Below are positions 34,193 to 42,598 of a DNA stretch of 64,000 nt, piece after piece. Position numbers and translations under genes: made by a program. Each line of letters starts with the position of its first letter. Position 1 is the stretch's first letter. The stretch spans positions 1 to 64,000 of the forward strand of contig JAHZIX010000023.1 of NCBI GenBank assembly GCA_022601195.1, in the 5' to 3' direction. The DNA comes from Deltaproteobacteria bacterium (GTDB lineage Bacteria; Acidobacteriota; Thermoanaerobaculia; Multivoradales; JAHZIX01). The notes under the pieces were generated by a model, which was given only the letters and a program-made list of their open reading frames with translations, was not told where the DNA came from and did no database searches.

Positions 34193-35812
34193 TTAAGGAA
34201 CGCTCACCGACCAAGCGGAGGTGTCGCCGGACTCAAAGCCGTCCGCGAATAGGGCTCCCATCTCTGCCGGCCCGATGTAGCTCGTGGCAACGACGACGTT
34301 GTCCAGGTAGAGGTGTACGTCTCGATCGACCGCTGTTGTTCCGCCGTGAAAGACGTTCATCCAGACCTCCTCGATCTTGAGGGTCGGAATATCTCGCCAC
34401 CGCCAATCTTCCTTCTCCCAGGCTAGGCGACCATCGACCCAGGCTCGGATGATTCCGTCATTTTGCCCGGGGGTGTTCATCTTTAGGTATTGCTCGACGC
34501 AGTACCAGCGGTTCTTTTCAAGGTATCCCCGATAGTCATTCTGCCAGAGGTGAGAGTCCCCGAAATTTCCGGCCATGTCGGCATGGTAGACGTAGTTTCC
34601 GATCGGTAGGTGGTCTCCGAGGGGGTTTCCCGCAGGAGGCAGAATGCGAAACGTCCCTCTCGCCGACCAACCGTTCGTGCCATCCGATCTTCGGCCGCCC
34701 CAGCCGGCAACGCCGTATCTACCTGCCAGGCCCGGTAGTTTCCCTCCATCGAGGGTTTGCCAGTCATCCGCCACCCTCAGGTAGTAGCGGAAATAGATCT
34801 CTTCCGGTTCGGAGCCTGTTTCGTCCTCGAACTCGAATCCAACGCTCATCCCTGTGTTCTCACCTTCAGGAATCTGCACCCTTAGGGCGTGGCGGTCCAG
34901 TTGTTGGAATAGGAGTGGCGGGTCCGAGTCCAACCGGGAGAGGGTGCTCGCTCCGGTCCCGTAGGTCCACTGATCTCCCCAGGTTGTCGTCTCGAAGTCC
35001 GCGAAAAGAACCACGTCCGGATGCGACCCAATTCCTTGGTCCAGGGAGTATCGGGCGGCGATGCCGGGAATCGGAGAAGTCGGTGGTTCATCATGGCCCT
35101 GCGCCGAGCGGTAGACGCCGACCTCTGAGGAACCGAACTCGGCAAATACGAAGACCCGGAGGGTGGCCTCGAGTATGGGGGTGGCGGGTTCGATCTCTGC
35201 AAGGTCGAATCGCAGCAAGGAGTTGCGGGTGGGGGAGATGCGCAGCTCTTCTGCGTCTCCGAAATTCTGAAAGGTGGACGAGGCGACGTAGGTATCGGCC
35301 TGTGGAGAGAAGGTCTGAGTGCCCCCCGCAGTGACAATTTCGAGCTCGGGTCTTTCAGCGACAACCGGATAGTCGCGGCTGCGAAAGTTGTACGAGGAGT
35401 CACCAGCGACCAGGCGCAAGATCAATCCTTGGTTGCGGTGGGTACCGTCGACCCAATGCTGAACCAAGGCCGGGATGCTCCATTCGATGTACTCAGGGGT
35501 GTCGTCGTCGACCATGTTCACCGAGTCATAGGCGACTGGCCCTTGCGAGGTGCCGTCGGCGTCTCGCCAGTCGCCTAGCAAATTCTCCCAGGGCAGGAGG
35601 GCGGCTCGATTGTAAAAGTCGCGGGTCGCGCCGTCATCGAGGGCCTGAGTGCCTTCGACCCAATCCGACGGATCGGTTCCGACAGCACCTCCGAAGAGTG
35701 GGTCCCTGTGAGGCGGTGCTGTCTGCTCGGCGATCACCGGGAAGCGGAGGCCCAGAGTCACCAGAGTGAGGCCGAAAACCAGGAGGATGAACCGTGAGCG
35801 TCCCGCGAACAT
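34193..35812 (-). CDS. Secreted polysaccharide lyase-like protein with DNRLRE-type module and GFESGD tail
   Basis: 539 residues with a signal peptide (FILLVFGLTLVTLGLRFPVI). Residues about 40-260 resemble the DNRLRE/CBM96-like beta-sandwich module (FSPQADTYVASSTFQNFGDA, NSLLRFDLAEIEP). Residues about 280-515 resemble the jelly-roll of PL14-type polysaccharide lyases and related sugar-binding domains (YFRYYLRVADDWQTLDGGKL, GVAGWGGRRSDGTNGW, KNRWYCVEQYLKMNTPG). The end ALFADGFESGDTSAWSVSVP has the same form as the tail of the G8-domain protein at 22741-25482. It probably acts on an extracellular polysaccharide such as a uronan. Catalytic residues cannot be fixed by eye, so lyase activity is an inference. 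Confidence 0.65.
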   Translation of the reverse strand: MFAGRSRFILLVFGLTLVTLGLRFPVIAEQTAPPHRDPLFGGAVGTDPSDWVEGTQALDDGATRDFYNRAALLPWENLLGDWRDADGTSQGPVAYDSVNMVDDDTPEYIEWSIPALVQHWVDGTHRNQGLILRLVAGDSSYNFRSRDYPVVAERPELEIVTAGGTQTFSPQADTYVASSTFQNFGDAEELRISPTRNSLLRFDLAEIEPATPILEATLRVFVFAEFGSSEVGVYRSAQGHDEPPTSPIPGIAARYSLDQGIGSHPDVVLFADFETTTWGDQWTYGTGASTLSRLDSDPPLLFQQLDRHALRVQIPEGENTGMSVGFEFEDETGSEPEEIYFRYYLRVADDWQTLDGGKLPGLAGRYGVAGWGGRRSDGTNGWSARGTFRILPPAGNPLGDHLPIGNYVYHADMAGNFGDSHLWQNDYRGYLEKNRWYCVEQYLKMNTPGQNDGIIRAWVDGRLAWEKEDWRWRDIPTLKIEEVWMNVFHGGTTAVDRDVHLYLDNVVVATSYIGPAEMGALFADGFESGDTSAWSVSVP

Positions 35813-35860
35813 GAGGGAACTCTACCAGGCTCGTTTTCTGTGATGAAACCTAGGGAGCCG

Positions 35861-37114
35861 TCAAGCACAGGCGGATGAGGGCACGCTCCACTGTGCCAGG
35901 TAGAGGCATGCTACCTGGCGGGCTCGCGCGATTTGCCCGGTGCTCAAATTGGGGCTGTTGGCAAAGCTGTGCATCAGATTGGCTGCAGTCCGGTCTTCCA
36001 CTAGGGAGCTTCCGCAGGAGGTGGAGTCGACATCGGGGTGGTCGAGGCCAAGATAGTGACCTATCTCGTGAGCCAAGGTCCGTGAGGGGCCACCACCACC
36101 TCGCCCGACGGTATCCCAGGCCATGGCGATAGCGTTGTTCGCCCGAACGGCATTTCCGCATCCAGGGCCCCGGGTCTGCCCTTGGATTCTAGCGAATCCG
36201 ACTCCTATGTTCCCGCCGTTCCGCCCGACGTAGATGTGGAGCCCTGCAGTATCGCTCCTCGAGGCATGGACGCTCGATGGTTCGAACGCCCGCACGTTCC
36301 CGGAAACGATCTGGTTCTCCAACTCGGCATTCTCGATCCTCTCGTAGGAGGCGAGGCGGAACTGGATGTCAGCTTGATGCCAGATCTCATCCACGTTGAG
36401 GTACACCTGGTTGGCGAGGTTGGTTCTCACGATGTGTGTCTCCGTGACTCCTGTGGAGATACTGTGAATGGTCTGCCCTTCGGTGAAGAATGAAGGGCGC
36501 TCGAACCACGGCCACACCCGGCTGGCCTCCAGGTCGCTGGCCAGGGTCTGGCCAGGGCTCGTGAACACGTGCAAATGCACAGGGACGACGATCACCCGCG
36601 GGTCTAGCCGTACTTGGGTGGTCAACCGGTCGCGGCGATAGAACAAGGTAAGGCCCACCTCATCGCCGTTACCGGGCAAAGAAACGGTCGGCACCTGATA
36701 CTCGAAGACGGGTGTGTTGCGGAAAGACTCGATGGACGGATCGGTAATGCTGATGAAGGCGCTCTGGGTAGCGAGAAGGTCTGAATTTCTGAAAATCGGA
36801 TGGTCGGATTTCATCCTCAGGGACGAACAGCAGGTCCCGGGTCGACCCCGGCTGTCGGTCTCCAGTCGAACCCGCACCGAGATCAATCCGTCGATCTGCG
36901 GGTTTTCGAAGCGACTATCAACCCGGTTTCGGGTCGTCTCGTTTCCAATTTTCGAGGCCAGAAGGTCACCTTCGGAGCGGATGGCGTATTTGGTGCACCC
37001 CAAGGCGAGGAGTAGGCACGCTAGGAAGGCGGTGGTGGTAGCGCGCTGCCTCCGGCCCAGCGAACTCTTCCAGCAACTCGAGAGGGAGGGACTCCGGATG
37101 GCGACCTTGCTCAT
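35861..37114 (-). CDS. Metzincin-like zinc metalloprotease lipoprotein
   Basis: 417 residues. The N-terminus has a basic stretch and a lipobox (LACLLLALGC), so it is probably a lipid-anchored surface protein. The C-terminal catalytic region carries HEIGHYLGLDHPDVD (H at about residue 349), the HExxHxxGxxH zinc signature, and a Met-turn candidate (AANLMHSF), as in metzincins. The middle (residues about 100-330) has no domain I recognise. The start MSKVAIRS at 37114 is preferred; a frame back to 37177 covers TTGACC and promoter-like sequence. It is 48 bases upstream of the secreted lyase-like gene on the same strand, so both may be exported together. Confidence 0.75.
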   Translation of the reverse strand: MSKVAIRSPSLSSCWKSSLGRRQRATTTAFLACLLLALGCTKYAIRSEGDLLASKIGNETTRNRVDSRFENPQIDGLISVRVRLETDSRGRPGTCCSSLRMKSDHPIFRNSDLLATQSAFISITDPSIESFRNTPVFEYQVPTVSLPGNGDEVGLTLFYRRDRLTTQVRLDPRVIVVPVHLHVFTSPGQTLASDLEASRVWPWFERPSFFTEGQTIHSISTGVTETHIVRTNLANQVYLNVDEIWHQADIQFRLASYERIENAELENQIVSGNVRAFEPSSVHASRSDTAGLHIYVGRNGGNIGVGFARIQGQTRGPGCGNAVRANNAIAMAWDTVGRGGGGPSRTLAHEIGHYLGLDHPDVDSTSCGSSLVEDRTAANLMHSFANSPNLSTGQIARARQVACLYLAQWSVPSSACA

Positions 37115-37260
37115 GGCAATAAGGTTAACATTCTTATTTAGGTCAAGGAGGCTGTTGTAGGTCGTTAATAGATGCAAGAGCCACCGAGCAGCTTCTTGCG
37201 GCTTGTCCGAAAGTCGGGAGCCGAAGAATCTGCCCTACCTCGAGGTTGATCGGGCAGGTT

Positions 37261-37452
37261 ATGAAGTCGACAGCCCTCATAATGGTGTTTTTGGTAGCTA
37301 CTGATTCGGGATCCAGCTCCGGCGTGACTCTGGGCTACGAGGGCAACCCGGGCATTGTGGAATTCACCGAGGAGATACCAAGAGATGAGGAGGGGGAAAG
37401 GGCTTTGCAGGAGACGACCGCCGAGTCGGTCCGCTCCGGTGCCAGCCCTTAG
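37261..37452 (+). CDS. Possible small protein, 63 codons, uncertain
   Basis: An open frame from ATG 37261 (MKSTALIMVFLVATDSGSSS) to TAG at 37450-37452 fills most of the 334-base gap between the metalloprotease and DUF899 genes. Its third codon positions are rather GC-rich and it opens with a short hydrophobic stretch. There is no clear Shine-Dalgarno and no family match that I know. It could be chance. Confidence 0.2.
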   Translation: MKSTALIMVFLVATDSGSSSGVTLGYEGNPGIVEFTEEIPRDEEGERALQETTAESVRSGASP

Positions 37453-38123
37453 CCGTCGTAGGCGAGCTCCGGAAGCCAATCTCCACGGCCGTCCGGAGTC
37501 AGATCCAAGAAGTGCCAAATGGGCGAGAGGAGATCCATGCCTCGGTACAGGCTGGTGTCTTTGTCCATGATCGCGCCGCCGGTATAGACGTGGCGCACCT
37601 CGCCCCCTTCCAGAGTGAACACGCTCACTCCGGGCTCTTGCCCTCCATCTGGGGTTTCGACCCCGAGATCCTGCTTGAGGGTCGACTCCGCCGCCGACAC
37701 GAGGCGCATCCCACCCCAACCTCTACCGTCAGCGAAGGCCTTGAACTCGTGGACATCCCCGGCCACCAGAACGGCAAAGTTGACTCGCTGAGATAGGTGT
37801 TTGCCAACCCCCGAGTAGCCATCGGCCCAGGCGGTGCACGAGGGACAGGCCCGGGTCTGCTGTTTGCCAAACATGAAGTGCATCAGGACGAGGGGCTTTT
37901 GTGGGTCGGCGAACAGCTCGGAGAGTTGGATGCTCCTCTTGCCCGAGCCGTCGACCTCCTCGAACCACTGATCCTCGACGACCGTATCGCGGGGAAGTTG
38001 GCGGCGAAGCTCGGCGACTCGTTCCCGTTGGTCTCGGAGTGCGATCTCTGCATCCAGCAATTCCTGCCGCTTGTGCCGGTAGTCGGCGCTTTCCTGGCTC
38101 AGGCAGTAGCGGGGTGTCGGCAT
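37449..38123 (-). CDS. DUF899-family thioredoxin-like protein
   Basis: 224 residues. The N-terminal helix (LSQESADYRHKRQELLDAEI) and the redox-like motif FMFGKQQTRACPSCTAWADGY mark the DUF899 family, which has a thioredoxin fold with CxxC. Later segments FKAFADGRGWGG and FTLEGGEVRHVYTGG also match. The function is unknown; it may be a thiol oxidoreductase or act on a small molecule. It is third in an apparent operon after an SRPBCC gene and an ArsR regulator gene. This trio, or pairs of it, recurs in soil bacteria. The ATG at 38123 is 36 bases after the ArsR stop. Confidence 0.85.
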   Translation of the reverse strand: MPTPRYCLSQESADYRHKRQELLDAEIALRDQRERVAELRRQLPRDTVVEDQWFEEVDGSGKRSIQLSELFADPQKPLVLMHFMFGKQQTRACPSCTAWADGYSGVGKHLSQRVNFAVLVAGDVHEFKAFADGRGWGGMRLVSAAESTLKQDLGVETPDGGQEPGVSVFTLEGGEVRHVYTGGAIMDKDTSLYRGMDLLSPIWHFLDLTPDGRGDWLPELAYDG

Positions 38124-38159
38124 GGCTTCGTTCCTTGTTCGTTGAGGATGTCTTCGGGA

Positions 38160-38552
38160 TTAGGTTGGATCCGCTTTGTCGAAGGATTCATCGGCCTGGT
38201 CTCCCCGGTGCTCCGAGGCCTCGGCAATCTGCGACTCCAGCTCTCGCTTCAGGCCCGTGAGCTGACCCGCCCAGATATCTTGGTAGCCGTGGACCAGCTC
38301 ATCGTAGACCTGCCGAATGGGCACGACATTGAGCGTATTCAGGCGCCGCGTGCCGTCCTTGCGAACCTTGATCAAACCCGCTTCCCGAAGCACACCGATA
38401 TGCTTCATGACTCCAAAACGAGTCAGGTGCGGGATCGCCTCGGCGATCTTGGTCGTCCCCAGCGGCCTCTCTCGGAGGAGCTTGAGAATCTCTCGCCGGG
38501 TCTTGTCCGAAAGCGCCTTCCAGATGGCGTCGAGTTCGCTGGGCACGTCCAT
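38160..38552 (-). CDS. ArsR-family transcriptional regulator
   Basis: 130 residues. The winged helix-turn-helix is seen in LDAIWKALSDKTRREILKLL, TKIAEAIPHLTRFGVMKHIG and VLREAGLIKVRKDGTRRLN. No metal-binding cysteine motif (such as CxCxxC) is present, so it belongs to the metal-independent group that is usually encoded next to an SRPBCC/AHSA1 protein, as here. It probably represses its own operon; a 10-bp palindrome lies in the divergent promoter region. The C-terminal tail is acidic (HRGDQADESFDKAD). Confidence 0.88.
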   Translation of the reverse strand: MDVPSELDAIWKALSDKTRREILKLLRERPLGTTKIAEAIPHLTRFGVMKHIGVLREAGLIKVRKDGTRRLNTLNVVPIRQVYDELVHGYQDIWAGQLTGLKRELESQIAEASEHRGDQADESFDKADPT

Positions 38553-38603
38553 TCCTTCTGTTGCCAGGGTTGCCGTCTCCTGTCTGGGAGTTGAGGTTGC
38601 AGT

Positions 38604-39047
38604 CTATCCTTCTAGCTTTGCCTTGAGGCCGGTGAGCATTTCGCTCCAACCCTGTTTCAGGCCGCTCCGGTGGCCTTCGAGGATCAGACCGAAAGCGGAG
38701 TATTTGAAGGAAATCTTCGTCCCCCCCGCGACCGGGCTGAAGCGGACGATGAGGTGTCCCGAGACCGGGTAGGACATGAACATCGGGCCGAAGAGCTCGA
38801 TCAATGTCGGGGGCTTGATGGATTGGACAAAGCCCCAAAGGTGACCATGGCCATCCCCGAGGTCGCGAAGCCAACGCCCTCCCGCCCAGCGTTCGAGTTT
38901 GAGCGGAAGCGGTTGTTCCTGGGGGCCGGTGTGACCTTCCGACAGGCGATGTAACATCCCTTCGAAGACCTCACCAGGAGCCGCTTTGATCTCGATTTCC
39001 TGGTCGAACTCTAGAACCGTCTGTTCCGCTGTGATGGGTGTAGACAT
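38604..39047 (-). CDS. SRPBCC (AHSA1-like) domain protein
   Basis: 147 residues of the START-like SRPBCC fold: an N-terminal strand (LEFDQEIEIKAAPGEVFEGM), the helix-grip pocket strands (RWAGGRWLRDLGDGHGHLWG, KPPTLIELFGPMFMSYPVSG) and a C-terminal helix (GLKQGWSEMLTGLKAKL). Such proteins bind small hydrophobic ligands. First gene of the SRPBCC-ArsR-DUF899 operon, divergent from a secreted DinB-like gene. The ligand could act as the inducer for the co-encoded regulator; this is inference. Confidence 0.85.
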   Translation of the reverse strand: MSTPITAEQTVLEFDQEIEIKAAPGEVFEGMLHRLSEGHTGPQEQPLPLKLERWAGGRWLRDLGDGHGHLWGFVQSIKPPTLIELFGPMFMSYPVSGHLIVRFSPVAGGTKISFKYSAFGLILEGHRSGLKQGWSEMLTGLKAKLEG

Positions 39048-39108
39048 GGTGGTGGATCTCCTCGATCTTATGGGCGTGTTGGGTGAGTGACTCGATGGTG
39101 TCTTTATG

Positions 39109-39118
39109 GTAACGTTAC
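39109..39118. promoter_or_regulatory. Palindrome in the ArsR-operon promoter region, candidate operator
   Basis: GTAACGTTAC is a perfect 10-bp palindrome within ATGGTAACGTTACTAA, 62 bases upstream of the SRPBCC start and between divergent genes. ArsR-type repressors bind short AT-flanked dyads of this kind. Confidence 0.45.
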
Positions 39119-39192
39119 TAAATTGTCACGTCAAGTTTGGCGAACTAGAATGCGATCGAAGTGGGAAATCGATACAAAGGGGAAAGCGACTC

Positions 39193-39807
39193 ATGAAAAG
39201 ACTTACAGCGTCTCTAGCCTGCCTCTCTCTGATCTTGGTAGCGGCCTCGCCGGCCCTGGCCGCTAAGATGAAAAGAAAGGAGAAAAAGAACCTCATCGAG
39301 CATCTGGATAGAACTCGCCAGATGTTCCTGGAATCCGTAGAGGGTTTGTCAGAGGAGCAATGGAACTTCCGCGCCGGGGAGGATAGGTGGAGTATTGCCG
39401 AGTGCGCCGAGCACATCGTTGTTTCTGAGGAATTCATCCGGAAGAGCATCGCGGAAGCTCTCGCAGGGGAGCCGGCGGGGCCGGAGCAACTGGAGGGGGC
39501 GGTGAAAGATGACACTGTGCTTCAGCTGGTAGTCGATCGCTCACAGAAATTCCAAGCTCCCAAGCCCATTCAACCCACAGCTCGTTGGAAGGACACGGGC
39601 GATATTGTGAAAGCTTTCGAAGGGCACCGGGGTAGAACTGTGGCTTTGGTGAAGCGGGGTAAAGATCTGCGCCGCTTCGTCGCGCCCCACCCGGCCTTCG
39701 AGCAGCTCGATGCTTATGGTTGGTTTCTCTTCCTATCCGCCCACACGGAACGCCATACGCTGCAGATCTTGGAAGTCAAGGAAGCGGAGGGCTTCCCGAA
39801 GGGCTAG
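39193..39807 (+). CDS. Secreted DinB-family protein
   Basis: 204 residues. It opens with a clear signal peptide (MKRLTASLACLSLILVAASP, ending ALAA). The mature part is a DinB/YfiT-like four-helix bundle: LIEHLDRTRQMFLESVEGLS, WNFRAGEDRWSIAECAEHIV and SAHTERHTLQILEVK. The His residues in AEHI and in HTERHTLQ correspond to the metal-binding triad of the family. DinB proteins are usually cytoplasmic thiol-dependent enzymes, so export is unusual. The ATG at 39193 is chosen because it begins the signal peptide; a GTG at 39106 would put 29 unrelated residues before it. Confidence 0.8.
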   Translation: MKRLTASLACLSLILVAASPALAAKMKRKEKKNLIEHLDRTRQMFLESVEGLSEEQWNFRAGEDRWSIAECAEHIVVSEEFIRKSIAEALAGEPAGPEQLEGAVKDDTVLQLVVDRSQKFQAPKPIQPTARWKDTGDIVKAFEGHRGRTVALVKRGKDLRRFVAPHPAFEQLDAYGWFLFLSAHTERHTLQILEVKEAEGFPKG

Positions 39808-39859
39808 TTTTGAGATCCGGTCTTTCAGGGGGTGGTGGATGCCAGGGAATCCGCCCCCC

Positions 39860-40438
39860 TCATCGATAGTCCATCAGCAGGACGCAGCGGGTGTTCGGCT
39901 CCAAGGCTTCATAGTGGTGCTCGATGTCGGCCTCGTAGCTCGCCAGGTCGCCGGTCTGGAGCTCGACGAGCTCGTCACTGGGCCCTGCCAGGACGCGACC
40001 GCTAAGAACCAGCAGGTGCTCATAGGTGCCGGTAGCGTGGGCGCCGCTATCCCGAGGTTTTTCCGGTTGCAATTCGATCACCCAGAGGTCGAAGCGCCTT
40101 CTTCGATTGACGAGCAGCTCAGCGATCATTGAGGAGTCGGTGGCATCGAGTCGCGGTCCGGTGCCGGCGGGAACAACCTGCACTCTCATCTTGCGAGGCT
40201 CTGCAAGCCGACCGAAACCCACGTCGAGAGCATTGGCCACGGACCATAGCGTTTCAATGGAGGGGTTTGCCGTCCCGCTCTCCAGGGCGTGTAGAGTTGA
40301 TTTTCCGATTCCTGCCTCCTGGGCCAACTCTCCCAGGCTCAGCCCCGCCGCCTGGCGAAGCTCCTTGATATTGCCTGCGATTCGAGCTCTGAACTCCTCA
40401 GGACTAGCCGCTGTAGTCGTAACCTCATCCTCAGACAT
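39860..40438 (-). CDS. XRE-family regulator with C-terminal cupin domain
   Basis: 192 residues. The helix-turn-helix is IKELRQAAGLSLGELAQEAG followed by IGKSTLHALESGTANPSIETL. A cupin domain follows (SGAHATGTYEHLLVLSGRVL, LQTGDLASYEADIEHHYEAL), which in this family binds a metabolite effector. Regulators of this build often control amino-acid or amine metabolism. It is divergent from a pyridoxal-phosphate decarboxylase gene, and a pair of near-identical 12-bp repeats flanks that gene's promoter, so it most likely regulates the decarboxylase. The ATG at 40438 fits the family; the longer frame covers the promoter region. Confidence 0.88.
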   Translation of the reverse strand: MSEDEVTTTAASPEEFRARIAGNIKELRQAAGLSLGELAQEAGIGKSTLHALESGTANPSIETLWSVANALDVGFGRLAEPRKMRVQVVPAGTGPRLDATDSSMIAELLVNRRRRFDLWVIELQPEKPRDSGAHATGTYEHLLVLSGRVLAGPSDELVELQTGDLASYEADIEHHYEALEPNTRCVLLMDYR

Positions 40439-40482
40439 TTGTCTTTCCCATCTCTCTGACCTGAACAAGATTCTTTCATTCC

Positions 40483-40539
40483 GAACGGTCGTCCCCTTGA
40501 CAGAACGAGGGGGAATTGTATCATGGGGAACGATCGTCC
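40483..40539 (+). promoter_or_regulatory. Promoter of the decarboxylase gene flanked by two 12-bp direct repeats
   Basis: TTGACA (40497-40502), 16 bases, TATCAT (40519-40524), a near-consensus promoter on the plus strand with a start near 40531. GAACGGTCGTCC (40483-40494) and GAACGATCGTCC (40528-40539) differ at one base and sit just before the -35 and over the start site. They are good candidates for binding sites of the divergent XRE-cupin regulator. Confidence 0.65.
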
Positions 40540-40583
40540 GGTTCGATGAACGGCCGGGCCGACCGGAAAGAGAGGAGCACGAG

Positions 40584-42137
40584 ATGAGCTCAGGATTAGT
40601 TGAAAAGAGCCTCGAGGTGGCAGCGTCGAGACCTTCGATCCCGACGGGGAGTGGCCCCCAACGACTCGCCGAGGAAGCCGAGATCACCCTCGATCCCGAG
40701 GACTGGGGATCCTTGCGGACGCTCGGGTACCGCATGGTCGACGATATGTTCGATCACCTCGCCAGGGTTCGGGAAAGGCCTGCCTGGAAGACACCGCCGG
40801 CGGACAAGCAGGCCCTCTTTCGCCAGCCTCTGCCGCAAACCGGGGAAGATCCTGAGGCCATCTATCAGGAGTTTCTGGATCACATCCTGGACTACTCCCT
40901 GGGCAACACCCACCCCCGCTTTTGGGGTTGGGTGTGCGGTTCCGGAACCGGTCTCGGCATGTTGGCGGAGATGCTGAGAGCGGGCATGAACACCGCCAAT
41001 GTCGGCCATCTCGAAATGGCGAACTTTGTGGAGTATCAGGTTCTCGACTGGTGCAAGGAGATGTTCGATTTCCCCGAAGAAGCCAGCGGCCTGTTGGTGG
41101 ACGGTGGGTCGATGGCCAATCTCATCGGGATCTGTGCGGCCCGAACGGCAAAGCAAGAGATCGACCTGCGTATTCGGGGCCTAGCAGCGTCGCCTCGCCG
41201 GATGCTGCTCTATGCCTCCGATCAGGTGCACAGCTCAGTGCTGAAGGCGGCGGAACTTCTGGGGTTGGGCCGGGACTCGGTGCGGATCGTTCGCACCAAT
41301 AGTCGCTTCGAGGTCGATATGATCGCCCTAGCGCGGCAGATCGATACGGACCGGAGGGCCGGTCACCACCCCTTCTGCATTGTCGGCACCGCGGGAACGG
41401 TCAACACCGGTGCCTTCGATGATCTCGTTGCGCTGGCGGACCTGGCCGAAGAAGAGCAGATGTGGCTCCACGTCGATGGGGCCTTTGGGGCATTTGTCGC
41501 TCTCTCCGGGCGCCTGCGTCACCTGGTGGAAGGGATGGAACGGGCCGACTCCTTGGCCTTCGATCTCCACAAATGGATGCACATGCCCTATGACGTAGGC
41601 TGCATCCTCGTGCGCTCCCGGCCGGACCACCGCAATGCTTTCGAGTTGATTCCGGACTACATCGCCTCCAGCGCCCGGGGCACGTCAGCCAATCCCGACT
41701 GGTTCTCGAATTACGGTCCCCAGCTCTCGCGCAGCTTTCGGGCGCTCAAGGTGTGGATGTCCATCAAGGAGCATGGCCTCAGCAAATATGCCCGCCTGAT
41801 CGAGCAGAACGTGGACCAGGTGAAAGAGCTCGAGAGGTTGATTCGGCAGAGTTCCCCGCTCGAGGTCGTCGGCCCGGTGGTCAGCAATGTTCTCAACTAC
41901 CGGTATTCGGCCGAGAAGATGGGGGAAGAGCAGCTCAATCGTTTGAATCGGGAGCTACTGGAGGAGCTACAGGTGCGAGGAATCGCTGTGCCGTCCAGCA
42001 CTCTCCTCGGTGGAAAGTTCGTGATCCGGGTCGCCAACACCAATCACCGAACTCGGTTCGAGGATTTTCGGGCTTTGGTGGATCATTCGTTGCTACTAGG
42101 GTCGGAGATTTGCGAGAACCTAGCTCAGGAAAGCTAA
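40584..42137 (+). CDS. Group II pyridoxal-phosphate-dependent amino acid decarboxylase
   Basis: 517 residues. The PLP lysine is Lys330 in SLAFDLHKWMHMPYD; the stacking histidine is His216 in YASDQVHSSVLKAAELLGLG, and the pyridine-binding aspartate is Asp298 in MWLHVDGAFGAF. These are the marks of the aromatic-L-amino-acid/glutamate/tyrosine decarboxylase group. The N-terminal HPRFWGWVCGSGTGLGMLAE is typical of bacterial members. The substrate is probably an aromatic or branched amino acid, giving an amine. The ATG at 40584 follows GAGAGGAGC; a much longer frame starting near 40026 runs antisense to the regulator and is rejected. It is regulated from the divergent XRE-cupin gene. Confidence 0.9.
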   Translation: MSSGLVEKSLEVAASRPSIPTGSGPQRLAEEAEITLDPEDWGSLRTLGYRMVDDMFDHLARVRERPAWKTPPADKQALFRQPLPQTGEDPEAIYQEFLDHILDYSLGNTHPRFWGWVCGSGTGLGMLAEMLRAGMNTANVGHLEMANFVEYQVLDWCKEMFDFPEEASGLLVDGGSMANLIGICAARTAKQEIDLRIRGLAASPRRMLLYASDQVHSSVLKAAELLGLGRDSVRIVRTNSRFEVDMIALARQIDTDRRAGHHPFCIVGTAGTVNTGAFDDLVALADLAEEEQMWLHVDGAFGAFVALSGRLRHLVEGMERADSLAFDLHKWMHMPYDVGCILVRSRPDHRNAFELIPDYIASSARGTSANPDWFSNYGPQLSRSFRALKVWMSIKEHGLSKYARLIEQNVDQVKELERLIRQSSPLEVVGPVVSNVLNYRYSAEKMGEEQLNRLNRELLEELQVRGIAVPSSTLLGGKFVIRVANTNHRTRFEDFRALVDHSLLLGSEICENLAQES

Positions 42138-42598
42138 GGGGACCTCTTTCACGACCCAGCCATCTGGGGTTCGCCTCAACTGGAGCGCTTCCTCCCGGCT
42201 CACCGGCCTTCGACTGCACCTGGACCAAGCGGTTCGCCGCCATATCAGCGCGTTGAGATACGGGCCGCACATCCGGCCAATGCGTTCGAATCTCTCTCAG
42301 CAGTTCGTCGGGCGGGTCCGCCCGACGACGGCTCAGAAATAGCACCGGCGAACCCTCTTCGGTGCCTTTGGCCAACCAACCTCATTGTGCCTCGAGTCCA
42401 TTCAAGGCTGGACGGGCATTGCAGGGGGCGCGCTTCAGGTCTCGTAACTTTTTGATTAAGAACCCCCTCGAGGTAATGCCTCCGGAATCTGGGCTATGCT
42501 CCTTGATGTCCTTTTCGTTGATAGAGCGAGGTTCTCGACCAGCTGCGAACAAGACCATTTCGTCGAGGAAGTTTTCGGCTGATGAGTAGGAACCAACC
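42138..42598. other. Intergenic region without a supported gene
   Basis: I see open frames on both strands, among them a minus-strand frame with a plausible run (FLSRRRADPPDELLREIRTH) that overlaps the decarboxylase end, but none has a start, ribosome site or family match that I would support. Confidence 0.4.

Noticed and set aside
40026..40583. N-terminal extension of the decarboxylase
   Set aside because: It would run antisense to the XRE-cupin gene and across a strong promoter; the ATG at 40584 has a ribosome site and normal family length.
41935..42375. Minus-strand ORF after the decarboxylase gene
   Set aside because: Half of it is antisense to the decarboxylase; the remainder has plausible residues but no recognised family.
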